Below the pieces are notes generated by a model. That model was given only the letters and a program-made list of their open reading frames with translations, ran no database searches and was not told where the DNA came from. Below, in pieces: positions 1 to 7,142 of a DNA stretch of 19,521 nucleotides (its first letter is position 1; each line of letters starts with the position of its first letter). The DNA comes from an uncultured Flavobacteriales bacterium (GTDB taxonomy: Bacteria; Bacteroidota; Bacteroidia; Flavobacteriales_E; Vicingaceae), in NCBI GenBank assembly GCA_913059105.1, contig CAJXRL010000017.1:1-19521 (forward strand), read 5' to 3'. Both the position numbers and the translations under genes were made by a program.

Positions 1-47
1 CTACACAGAGTAGATCGTCGGCAGCGTCAGATGTGTATAAGAGACAG
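1..47 (+). other. Illumina Nextera adapter (untrimmed sequencing artefact)
   Basis: Bases 1-6 (CTACAC) match the end of the P5 primer. Bases 7-14 (AGAGTAGA) match what I recall as the i5 index S504. Bases 15-28 (TCGTCGGCAGCGTC) are the Nextera read 1 primer, and bases 29-47 (AGATGTGTATAAGAGACAG) are the 19-base Tn5 mosaic end. The order and spacing are exactly those of a Nextera library molecule, so this is synthetic DNA left by read-through and not a transposon. Genomic sequence starts at base 48. The kinase reading frame happens to stay open through the mosaic end, which adds five false residues (MYKRQ) and a false GTG start at base 33. Confidence 0.98.
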
Positions 48-2036
48 GTATTATGGTGGAGCAAACGAAAGGACGGTTCGATTTTTCCGAAAAGATTACA
101 CATGAGAAAAGGGATATATTTTGGACAGGAAGTATTACTGTGCAGTGGTCAGAATATTCAAAAAAACTATGAGTATGAGCAAGAAATTATTCGTAGCGAA
201 AAGAAATACAAGAATTTAATTAATAAAACAATTTTTGGGATTATCATTTTTAAAGATAGCAGAGTCGTATTTGCAAATGAAAGGGCTCTTGACATATTAA
301 AGTATAATTCAATTAAGGAGATTAATGGGTTTAATCATTTTCAGATTATTAAATCTGACCAAGCAAATCTTCAAAATGATAGAGAATATTCTGTTCTTTC
401 AGGAAAAGATGTCCCACTTCTAGAAATGGAATTAATAGATGCGAATGGGGATATAGTTTTTGTAGAATCAATTCCATCAAAAATTGATTTTGAAGGAGAG
501 GAGTGCACATTAGAGTCGTTTGTGGAAATAACTGATCGAAAAAAGGTAGAAGAGGTAACAAGAGAGGTTGAAGAACACAAGGTAGACAATGACAGTTTGC
601 GAGTTCAATTAGAGCAAAACAGAATAATTCAAAGGAGATTAAAAAATTCTCAATCGTACTCTGAAGGAATTATCGAAAGTTCTTTAGATATGATTTTCAC
701 CACCAATATAACGGGTCAAATTAACAAAATGAACTCTGCGGCTAAAAAGAAATTTCAATATGAAAGGGAGGAAATTATCCAACAGCCATTTGGGTTGTTA
801 TTAAACAACCAAAAAGAGGAAAATAAAATAACGGAAAAATTGAATTTAAATAATTCATATTCTGGGGATATAGAAATGAGAAGGAAAGATGGTTCTGTGT
901 TTCCGGCATTATTATCTGTAAGTAAATTATTCAATACAGATGGGACTTTTCTGGGAATAATGGGAATAAGTAGAGATATAAGTGAAATCGTATCTAAGGA
1001 GGAAGAGATAAAAAAGCAAGCCTCTAAACTAAATTCTGTTATTGAAAGTAGTTCTCATTACTTTTTTACAGTGAATAAAAATTATCGATTTACCTCGTTC
1101 AATAAACTATACAAGGAGGATGTTAAAGAAAACTACAATATTGAACTAGAGTTATTTGACGATTTTTTTAGTTTAGTAAAAATTGCTCAAGAAAGAAATG
1201 ACATAACAAAAGAGTATTGGAAGAATATTTTTGATAAAGTATTTAAAGGAGAGTCTATAAAATTCGAAATAGAAAGAAAAAACATCAACGGGATAATTTA
1301 TTATAGGGAAATATACGTTAATCCAGTTGTAGGAGAGGATGGGGATGTTGTGGAAATTTCTGGAATAGGACATGATATTACTCAGAAGAAATTAAATGAA
1401 AAAGAGCTTACAAACTCTTTAAAAGAGAAAGAAATTTTATTAAAAGAGGTTCACCATAGAGTTAAAAACAACATGCAAGTTATCTCTAGCATTTTGAGCT
1501 TACAAAGCTCTTATGTTACCGATGAACACGTTTTAGAAGTTCTTAAAGAAAGTCGAAATAGAATCGCGGCAATGGCTTCAATTCACGAACGATTATATCG
1601 AACAACAAACCTTTCCGATATCCGTTTTTCGAGTTATGTTAAAGATTTAGTTGAGAGTTTGGTTAACACATATGAGCTACAAGATACCTCAGTTGAATTA
1701 GTTTTTTCTTTAGACGAAGTATTCTTATCTTTGAATCGTGCAATCCCTTGCGGATTAGTTTTAAACGAACTTATTTCAAACTCTCTGAAATATGCATTTA
1801 GAGGAAGAAAAACCGGAAAAATTGAAATTTCTTTGATTGGCAAACCGGATAAAATTTCACTTTCTTTGGCAGATAATGGAGTAGGAATTCCCGAGGGAAT
1901 AAGTGTTGAAAACACAGATACATTAGGTCTTCAGTTGGTGTCAACATTAGTTGAGCAAATGGAAGGAGAGTTGCATTTAGAACGCGAAAACGGAACGAGA
2001 TTTATCATCAGCTTTGATACAAAACAGGAAGCATGA
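48..2036 (+). CDS. Multi-PAS sensor histidine kinase, HisKA_2 type (5' partial)
   Basis: Sensor kinase that would autophosphorylate on histidine and pass phosphate to the next gene's product. The 5' end is missing: the first 35 or so genomic residues are the tail of a PAS fold (KDGSIFP followed by beta strands). Counting from the false GTG at base 33 (five extra residues), three more PAS-like domains lie at about 58-170, 207-320 and 330-452, with a charged coiled-coil linker at about 167-205. The HisKA_2 dimerisation domain follows, with H-box KEVHHRVKNN (471-480, acceptor H474 or H475). The ATPase domain has N-box LNELISNS (577-584), G1 box DNGVGIP (614-620) and G2 LGLQL (631-635). No membrane segment is visible, so what remains looks cytoplasmic; the lost N-terminus could differ. 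The stop TGA overlaps the regulator's ATG (ATGA, 2033-2036), implying translational coupling. The signal sensed cannot be inferred. Confidence 0.93.
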   Translation, partial: VLWWSKRKDGSIFPKRLHMRKGIYFGQEVLLCSGQNIQKNYEYEQEIIRSEKKYKNLINKTIFGIIIFKDSRVVFANERALDILKYNSIKEINGFNHFQIIKSDQANLQNDREYSVLSGKDVPLLEMELIDANGDIVFVESIPSKIDFEGEECTLESFVEITDRKKVEEVTREVEEHKVDNDSLRVQLEQNRIIQRRLKNSQSYSEGIIESSLDMIFTTNITGQINKMNSAAKKKFQYEREEIIQQPFGLLLNNQKEENKITEKLNLNNSYSGDIEMRRKDGSVFPALLSVSKLFNTDGTFLGIMGISRDISEIVSKEEEIKKQASKLNSVIESSSHYFFTVNKNYRFTSFNKLYKEDVKENYNIELELFDDFFSLVKIAQERNDITKEYWKNIFDKVFKGESIKFEIERKNINGIIYYREIYVNPVVGEDGDVVEISGIGHDITQKKLNEKELTNSLKEKEILLKEVHHRVKNNMQVISSILSLQSSYVTDEHVLEVLKESRNRIAAMASIHERLYRTTNLSDIRFSSYVKDLVESLVNTYELQDTSVELVFSLDEVFLSLNRAIPCGLVLNELISNSLKYAFRGRKTGKIEISLIGKPDKISLSLADNGVGIPEGISVENTDTLGLQLVSTLVEQMEGELHLERENGTRFIISFDTKQEA

Positions 2037-2779
2037 AAACTAAAATATTAATTGTAGAAGACGAGGCGATTGTTGCGAAAGATATATCTATATGTCTCGA
2101 AAAAATTGGATATGAAGTAGTAGCCTCTTTTTCTAAAGGTGAAAAAGCGCTTTCTTTTTTAGAAGATAACAAACCAGATTTGGTGTTGATGGATATTATG
2201 TTGGCTGGGGATATTTCTGGTATTGATGCATCAGCAAAAATTAAAAAAAGCCATGACATTCCTGTTGTATTTTTAACAGCATATGCGGATGAAAAAACGA
2301 TAGAGAGAGCAAAAGTTACAGAACCTTATGGTTATGTAATTAAGCCCTTTAAAGAGATAGATCTTAGAACGTCAATAGAAATGGCGTTATATAAGTTTAA
2401 GAAGGAAAAAGAAAAACTAGCAGGTATTGAGTCGTCGGGCTTTAAAACCTCTCCTGTTTCTACCGAGTACATTTATGTAAAATCAAACTCCAAATTAGTA
2501 AAAGTTCAAAACTCAAACATTTTATTTGTTGAAGCACTAAAAGATTATGTAATAATTCATACCGAAAAGGAGCGATTTACAATTCACTCTACTATGAAGG
2601 ATATTGAGAAAAAACTACCAGACGAGATGTTTATGAGAATCCATCGTTCTTTTATTTTGAATTTGAATAAAATTAACTCTATCGATAGTTCGATAGTGAA
2701 CATTGAAAATTCCGAAAAGAAAATTCCGATTGGAGGATCTTACCGAGACAGCTTATTCAAGCGGTTAAATTTGGCTTAA
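2033..2779 (+). CDS. Response regulator, receiver plus LytTR DNA-binding domain
   Basis: 248-residue transcription factor and very likely partner of the preceding kinase, whose stop codon it overlaps by 4 bases. The receiver domain (about 3-120) has acidic residues E9, D10 and E11, the phospho-acceptor D54 in VLMDIML, the conserved threonine T82 in LTAY and lysine K104 in IKPF. After a short linker comes a LytTR domain (about 143-246), recognisable from ILFVEALKDYVIIHT, the central HSTMKDIEKKLP and the FMRIHRSFILNLNKI stretch typical of this ten-stranded DNA-binding fold. LytTR regulators usually bind paired direct repeats upstream of targets; none can be assigned in this window. The gene ends in a TTAA palindrome shared with the convergent oxidase gene, so the two stop codons overlap. 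Confidence 0.94.
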   Translation: MKTKILIVEDEAIVAKDISICLEKIGYEVVASFSKGEKALSFLEDNKPDLVLMDIMLAGDISGIDASAKIKKSHDIPVVFLTAYADEKTIERAKVTEPYGYVIKPFKEIDLRTSIEMALYKFKKEKEKLAGIESSGFKTSPVSTEYIYVKSNSKLVKVQNSNILFVEALKDYVIIHTEKERFTIHSTMKDIEKKLPDEMFMRIHRSFILNLNKINSIDSSIVNIENSEKKIPIGGSYRDSLFKRLNLA

Positions 2780-3837
2780 TGTGAGAAACGGTTAATATCT
2801 ACTTCAGCATCTAAATCAGTTCCATTTTCTATATAATTAATAAACTCCTCAACTAATAAAGGTGCCATAAAGCAACCTCTTGTTCCCATTCCGTTGAACA
2901 TGTAAACGTTCTTTTTTTCAGGATGTCGCCCAATTAATGGCCGTCTATCTTTTATAGAAGGGCGTATACCTGTTTCCACAGAAACAACTTTATATTTTGC
3001 TGTAGTTATCTCTTCTAATTGGTTTTTTAATTGCTCTGTTTTATCCACCTCTATTTCATGTGCTGATTCTTCAGAACTAGTATCCCATTTCCAAGAGTAA
3101 GTAGCACCGATCTTAAATTGATTTTTAGTAATCGGTAAAATGAACACCTTCTTTTTTAACAAACTATCTGTTGGAAGTTGGTCGTTTTCAATAGTGATTA
3201 GTTGACCTTTATTTAAGCTAAAGGGTAAATCTTTAAAAAGAGGATTGTATTTTCCACGAGCTCCTTCACAAAAAACAATACTATCAAACTCAATGTCCTT
3301 GTATAGATTTTCATTTAATTCGATGAAACTAAACTCTTCTTCTAATATGGCGCTTTGAGCCTTAAGTCTCTCTCTAAAATCAAACAGCAAGTCACTAATG
3401 TTTAACCAAGAAGCTTGTTTAACCAATCCGACTTTAAAGTTTTCGGCAGGTTGTATATTTGCGTTTACATCGCTTAAATCTCTGTGAATAAAATCACTAA
3501 CATCATCTTTGTGGTATCGGTGTTCCCAAAAGTCTATTTCGTCCTTTGAGGAGATTAATTTCTTCAAGGGAAGGTTAAAATGATATTGTTTTCCTAGATA
3601 ACCATCGAGTTTGTCATAAAAGGAAGGGTTGTAATGTAGAAATTCCTTTGCTCTCCAAGTTATTGTAAACCGTCTAAGCACGATGGGGTTAATAACACCG
3701 GCTGCTACTCTAGACGAAGAATATTTTAAGCCTTTATCTATAACTATTACCTTCTTGCCTTTCTGCATGAGTTGAAAGGCAAGAAATGTTCCCGCCAAGC
3801 CTTGTCCTACAATCAGAAAATCTACTTTAGTATTCAC
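2776..3837 (-). CDS. FAD-dependent amine oxidase/dehydrogenase (DAO, DadA/ThiO-like)
   Basis: 353-residue flavoenzyme of the D-amino-acid oxidase superfamily. The N-terminal Rossmann motif GQGLAG (residues 11-16) and the acidic end of the second strand, VIDKG with D34, bind FAD. The C-terminal half carries the usual GIRPSIKDRRPLIG (290-303) and NGMGTRG (315-321) signatures that close the flavin site. Such enzymes oxidise amino acids such as glycine, sarcosine or D-amino acids; the substrate cannot be read from the sequence. The start is a GTG at 3837: an in-frame stop lies just upstream and the next methionine (residue 24) would remove the FAD motif. It is transcribed alone, divergently from tatA, and ends tail to tail with the LytTR regulator through a 4-base overlap. 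A thiO (thiazole synthesis) role is possible, but there are no thi genes nearby. Confidence 0.85.
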   Translation of the reverse strand: MNTKVDFLIVGQGLAGTFLAFQLMQKGKKVIVIDKGLKYSSSRVAAGVINPIVLRRFTITWRAKEFLHYNPSFYDKLDGYLGKQYHFNLPLKKLISSKDEIDFWEHRYHKDDVSDFIHRDLSDVNANIQPAENFKVGLVKQASWLNISDLLFDFRERLKAQSAILEEEFSFIELNENLYKDIEFDSIVFCEGARGKYNPLFKDLPFSLNKGQLITIENDQLPTDSLLKKKVFILPITKNQFKIGATYSWKWDTSSEESAHEIEVDKTEQLKNQLEEITTAKYKVVSVETGIRPSIKDRRPLIGRHPEKKNVYMFNGMGTRGCFMAPLLVEEFINYIENGTDLDAEVDINRFSH

Positions 3838-3841
3838 GAAT

Positions 3842-3849
3842 CAAAAGTA
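3842..3849 (-). promoter_or_regulatory. Candidate -7 promoter element for the FAD oxidase gene
   Basis: Read on the minus strand this is TACTTTTG, a perfect match to the Bacteroidota -7 consensus TAnnTTTG. It lies only 4 bases upstream of the GTG start, so transcription would begin at or next to the start codon and the mRNA would be almost leaderless. No good -33 TTTG is visible; the nearest is TTTC 22 bases further upstream. An 8-base match in AT-rich DNA can arise by chance. Confidence 0.35.
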
Positions 3850-3894
3850 TTTATTTGAGATCGATTTCACGGAAAGTGGCTGTTTTTATTTGAT

Positions 3895-3902
3895 TAACTT
3901 TG
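3895..3902 (+). promoter_or_regulatory. Candidate -7 promoter element for the tatA operon
   Basis: TAACTTTG matches TAnnTTTG exactly and ends 15 bases before the tatA ATG, which leaves room for a leader of roughly 10 bases. No -33 TTTG is found at the usual distance of about 19-21 bases. It is the only such motif in the 80-base divergent gap and is correctly oriented for the four-gene plus-strand unit. Confidence 0.45.
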
Positions 3903-3917
3903 CTGCAAATTTAAAGC

Positions 3918-4112
3918 ATGGAAACTACCGTATTTGAAGCAGGAATGTTTGGGCCAACACAAATTGTGCTTATTGTTGTTGCCGTTATTTTATTATTTGG
4001 TGCTAAAAAAATTCCTGAATTAATGAAAGGAGTTGGCAAAGGCATTAAAGAGTTTAAAAACGCTACCAACGAAGACGATAAGGACAATAAGGATAACACT
4101 CCAACTAAATAA
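3918..4112 (+). CDS. tatA: Twin-arginine translocase subunit TatA/TatE
   Basis: 64-residue pore-forming component of the Tat pathway, which exports folded, often cofactor-bearing proteins across the inner membrane. It has the standard plan: a short periplasmic N-terminus, one membrane helix (about residues 13-27, TQIVLIVVAVILLFG), the F27-G28 hinge, an amphipathic helix (KKIPELMKGVGKGIKEFKN, about 30-48) and a highly charged D/K/N-rich tail. The length fits Bacteroidota TatA. An internal start at Met10 would also leave a full membrane helix, so the true N-terminus is uncertain by nine residues. tatC is not in the window, so the system is split between loci. The gene opens a plus-strand cluster and is followed after 20 bases by gatA. 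Confidence 0.93.
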   Translation: METTVFEAGMFGPTQIVLIVVAVILLFGAKKIPELMKGVGKGIKEFKNATNEDDKDNKDNTPTK

Positions 4113-4132
4113 AACATAAAACTTCGTACCCA

Positions 4133-5578
4133 TTGAAAGGTTTTACTTCACTGAAAAACGTTCAGCTAGAGTTGGCTAACTCTTCGCTAAGCTGCATAGA
4201 ACTAGTAAATTACTATTTAAACGAAATTGAAAAGCAGAAAAAATTAAATGTTTTTTTAGAAACGTTTGAGATCTCAGCTAAAGCACAAGCGCAGCAGGTT
4301 GATGCAAAAAGAAAAGAAGGGAAGGCTGGTAAACTAGCAGGTTTAATCATTTCAATTAAAGATAACATTTGCTATCAAGGACATAAGTTGTCGGCATCAT
4401 CAAAAATGTTGGAAGGTTTTGAATCGTTGTATTCTTCTACTGTGGTAGAACGGTTGTTGAAAGAGGATGCAATTATTATTGGCAGAACAAATTGTGATGA
4501 ATTTGCAATGGGCTCTTCCAATGAAAACTCTTATTATGGCGTAGTCAAAAACCCATTAAACATAAACAAGGTTGCCGGAGGGTCTAGCGGCGGAGCAGCA
4601 GCTTCTGTGGCCGCTGGAATGTGCATGGCCGCTCTCGGGTCAGATACTGGCGGATCAATTCGGCAGCCGGCTTCATTTACGGGCACAATTGGATTTAAGC
4701 CAACATACGGAAGAGTTTCTCGTCATGGATTAATTGCATTTGGCTCTTCGTTTGATCAAATAGGAACCTTTACTAAAAACGTAGAAGATGCTTCATTAAT
4801 TTCAGAAGTAATGGCAGGGAGTGATGCTTTTGACAGTACAGCAAGCAAAAAGGAAGTTCCGCTATATAGTAAGTCAATAGATAGTTTACAAGGGAAGAAA
4901 TTAAAGATAGCCTATTTCGATTGTTACGTAAATCACGAAGGCATTGACCCAGAAGTGAAGAAAAGAACCATTGAAATAATAGAGAGATTACGAGCAGAAG
5001 GGCATCAAGTTGACGAGGTGAAGTTTGATTTCTTAGATCAAATTGTTCCAACCTATTATGTTTTAACAACAGCTGAAGCATCTTCTAATTTGGCACGTTA
5101 CGATGGAATTCATTTTGGATATAGAAGTCCAAATGCTACCGACCTTGAGTCGACCTACGTTAAATCTAGAAGTGAAGGTTTTGGTAAAGAAGTAAAAAGA
5201 AGAATTATGCTTGGAACATATGTTTTAAGTGCAGGGTATTACGACGCATACTACACTAAGGCACAAAAGGTTAGAAGGTTAGTTAGAGATTGTACAAAAG
5301 AGGTTTTTGAAAAGTACGATTTCATAATTTCTCCGACTTCGCCGCACACAGCTTTTGATATTAATGCTCAGAAAGACGATCAAATAAAAATGTATTTAGA
5401 AGACATTTTTACTGTACAAGCGAACCTTGCTGGAATTCCAGCGATTTCCTTACCGCTAGGAGAAAATGAAGAAAAGATGCCCTTTGGTATTCAATTGATG
5501 GCTAGTGCTTTTGACGAAGAGAAGTTATTTGCATTCTCCAAAGAGCTAGTTAACAAGTTTTCGTTAATAAGTGCTTGA
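4133..5578 (+). CDS. gatA: Glutamyl-tRNA(Gln)/aspartyl-tRNA(Asn) amidotransferase subunit A
   Basis: 481-residue amidase subunit of GatCAB. It releases ammonia from glutamine for GatB, which converts Glu-tRNA(Gln), and in some bacteria Asp-tRNA(Asn), to the amidated form. The amidase-signature catalytic triad is K76 (SIKDN), S151 (GGSSGG) and S175 (DTGGSIRQPA), with the spacing known from characterised GatA proteins. The substrate-pocket stretch FKPTYGRVSRHGL follows. Length is normal. The start is a TTG at 4133: the frame is closed by a stop at 4106-4108, no ATG lies between, and the N-terminus MKGFTSLKNVQ aligns with the family. There is no Shine-Dalgarno sequence. gatB and gatC are absent, as is common in Bacteroidota where gat genes are scattered. 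It sits 20 bases after tatA. Confidence 0.96.
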   Translation: MKGFTSLKNVQLELANSSLSCIELVNYYLNEIEKQKKLNVFLETFEISAKAQAQQVDAKRKEGKAGKLAGLIISIKDNICYQGHKLSASSKMLEGFESLYSSTVVERLLKEDAIIIGRTNCDEFAMGSSNENSYYGVVKNPLNINKVAGGSSGGAAASVAAGMCMAALGSDTGGSIRQPASFTGTIGFKPTYGRVSRHGLIAFGSSFDQIGTFTKNVEDASLISEVMAGSDAFDSTASKKEVPLYSKSIDSLQGKKLKIAYFDCYVNHEGIDPEVKKRTIEIIERLRAEGHQVDEVKFDFLDQIVPTYYVLTTAEASSNLARYDGIHFGYRSPNATDLESTYVKSRSEGFGKEVKRRIMLGTYVLSAGYYDAYYTKAQKVRRLVRDCTKEVFEKYDFIISPTSPHTAFDINAQKDDQIKMYLEDIFTVQANLAGIPAISLPLGENEEKMPFGIQLMASAFDEEKLFAFSKELVNKFSLISA

Positions 5579-5666
5579 CAAAAACCTCAGAAGAGCAACC
5601 TATATTGGGGAATTTCGTTAAGACGCAAGAAAACTTAATTTCCGGCGTTTTCAATGAAAGTGATTC

Positions 5667-7142
5667 ATGTCTAAGCTACTCTTTTTAACGACTTTTCTTT
5701 TTTGCATTTCCACCTTCGCTTCGGTTAACGAACTAAAGGAAACCGACTCCCTAGAGTATACTATTGCGCCAGACGATGCTGTCTTAGCTATGATAGATAG
5801 CTTAATGATGGACAAGCTTTACAACTGTTTTCGTTATTGTAAAGGAACAGAAGATACAACTTTAGTAAACGAATTTCAGGAGCTACCAGATTCGCTTTTG
5901 TTAAAGAGGCTGCAAGTGTTAAACGAGGCCACACCGTTTGACTTAGCATACAATAAGTACACAAAGGCGTTTATTAACCTGTACATCAATAAAAGAAAGG
6001 GGCTTAGTCGCTCTGTTCTTGGATTGGCACCAAGGTATTTTCCTATGATTGAAGAGGTGTTTGATTACTATGAAATTCCTTTGGAATTAAAGTATTTAGC
6101 TGTGGTTGAATCGGCTTTAAATCCTTCCGCTAAATCACGCGTTGGAGCTCAGGGTTTGTGGCAATTTATGTATCGTACTGGTAAAATGTTTGATTTAAAT
6201 GTAACTTCATTTACAGACGATAGAATGAACCCTTATAAATCAACTGTTGCGGCAGCAAAGTACATGAAGGATTTGTATAAAATGTATGGGGATTGGAACT
6301 TGGTCTTGGCGGCGTACAATAGTGGACCGGGTAACGTCAATAAGGCAATTCGACGGTCTGGCGGGCATAAAGATTATTGGAAAATTCGGCCTTTTTTACC
6401 ACGAGAGACTAGAGGGTATGTTCCAGCCTTTATTGCAGTAAACTATATGATGAATCATGGGAATGACCATGGGTTATATGCAAACAATACTCTAATGTAC
6501 GATTTTGCAGTTGATACAATTGAACTTAACAGAGCTTTTTCATTTAAACAGTTGGGAGATTATTTAAAAATGTCGGAAGAGGAAATAGGTTTCTATAATC
6601 CAATGTATAAACTAAAGTACATTCCAACGTTGAAGAATAAAACACAAACACTGTGTTTGCCTGCAGACAAAATAGGGTTGTATTTGACCAACGAAAAAAC
6701 AATTTACGCCGACATCAGAAGAAAAGATGTTGCAGACAGTATTGCAGGAAAAATAAAAAAGAGTGTAACTCAACCGGAGATGATTGTTCACCGAGTTAGA
6801 AGCGGGGAGTTTTTAGGCTATATTGCTGAAAAAAACCACGTTACAGTTAGACAGTTGATGGCATGGAATAATCTAAGATCATCGAGGTTGAAGCCTGGAG
6901 ACCGATTAAAAATTTATACCAAAGGGAAACCAACCCCTGTTAAAACACAAGTTCAAAGTGCACCCGCTACTGTGAAAAGTGGAAGCTATCAAGTTCACAT
7001 TGTAAAATCTGGAGATACCTTGTGGGACATAGCAAAAAAATATGATGGAACAACGGTAAATGATTTAAAAAGGCTCAATAGCAATTTGAATTTTAAGCGC
7101 TTAAAGCCTGGCATGAAAGTTAAAGTTAAAAGCATTGGATAA
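5667..7142 (+). CDS. MltD-type lytic transglycosylase with two LysM domains
   Basis: 491-residue exported peptidoglycan enzyme that cleaves the MurNAc-GlcNAc bond with 1,6-anhydro ring formation. A signal peptide covers about residues 1-18 (KLLFLTTFLFCISTFAS), with no lipobox cysteine at its end. The SLT domain (about 125-240) contains the catalytic glutamate E148 in AVVESALNPSAKS, then GAQGLWQFM and the AAYNSGPGNV motif (215-224). Two peptidoglycan-binding LysM domains follow at about 373-417 (HRVRSGEFLGYIAEKN) and 441-487 (HIVKSGDTLWDIAKKY), joined by a Pro/Thr/Lys linker. Spacing from gatA is 88 bases, with only a weak promoter-like TATATTGG near 5601, so it may be cotranscribed or have its own weak promoter. 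Its stop overlaps the start of the DUF4837 gene by 8 bases, implying coupling. It likely acts in wall remodelling or insertion of envelope machines. Confidence 0.93.
   Translation: MSKLLFLTTFLFCISTFASVNELKETDSLEYTIAPDDAVLAMIDSLMMDKLYNCFRYCKGTEDTTLVNEFQELPDSLLLKRLQVLNEATPFDLAYNKYTKAFINLYINKRKGLSRSVLGLAPRYFPMIEEVFDYYEIPLELKYLAVVESALNPSAKSRVGAQGLWQFMYRTGKMFDLNVTSFTDDRMNPYKSTVAAAKYMKDLYKMYGDWNLVLAAYNSGPGNVNKAIRRSGGHKDYWKIRPFLPRETRGYVPAFIAVNYMMNHGNDHGLYANNTLMYDFAVDTIELNRAFSFKQLGDYLKMSEEEIGFYNPMYKLKYIPTLKNKTQTLCLPADKIGLYLTNEKTIYADIRRKDVADSIAGKIKKSVTQPEMIVHRVRSGEFLGYIAEKNHVTVRQLMAWNNLRSSRLKPGDRLKIYTKGKPTPVKTQVQSAPATVKSGSYQVHIVKSGDTLWDIAKKYDGTTVNDLKRLNSNLNFKRLKPGMKVKVKSIG

Noticed and set aside
29..47. 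Tn5 mosaic end as a sign of a natural transposon
   Set aside because: It is joined to the read 1 primer, an i5 index and the P5 sequence, so it comes from library preparation.
3041..3049. DnaA-box-like TTATCCACC
   Set aside because: One mismatch from a DnaA box, inside a coding region and alone. It is not evidence for oriC within the window.
3863..3876. parS-like TTTCACGGAAAG in the tatA gap
   Set aside because: Lacks the CACGTG core and differs at several positions, unlike the two full matches near mnmG.
3911..4117. 68-residue minus-strand open frame over tatA
   Set aside because: Lies exactly opposite a well-supported TatA with hinge and amphipathic helix; hydrophobicity is mirrored from the TatA helix.
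5579..5666. Promoter or terminator between gatA and the transglycosylase
   Set aside because: Only a one-mismatch -7 motif (TATATTGG) and no stable hairpin with a T-tract were found, so neither is called.
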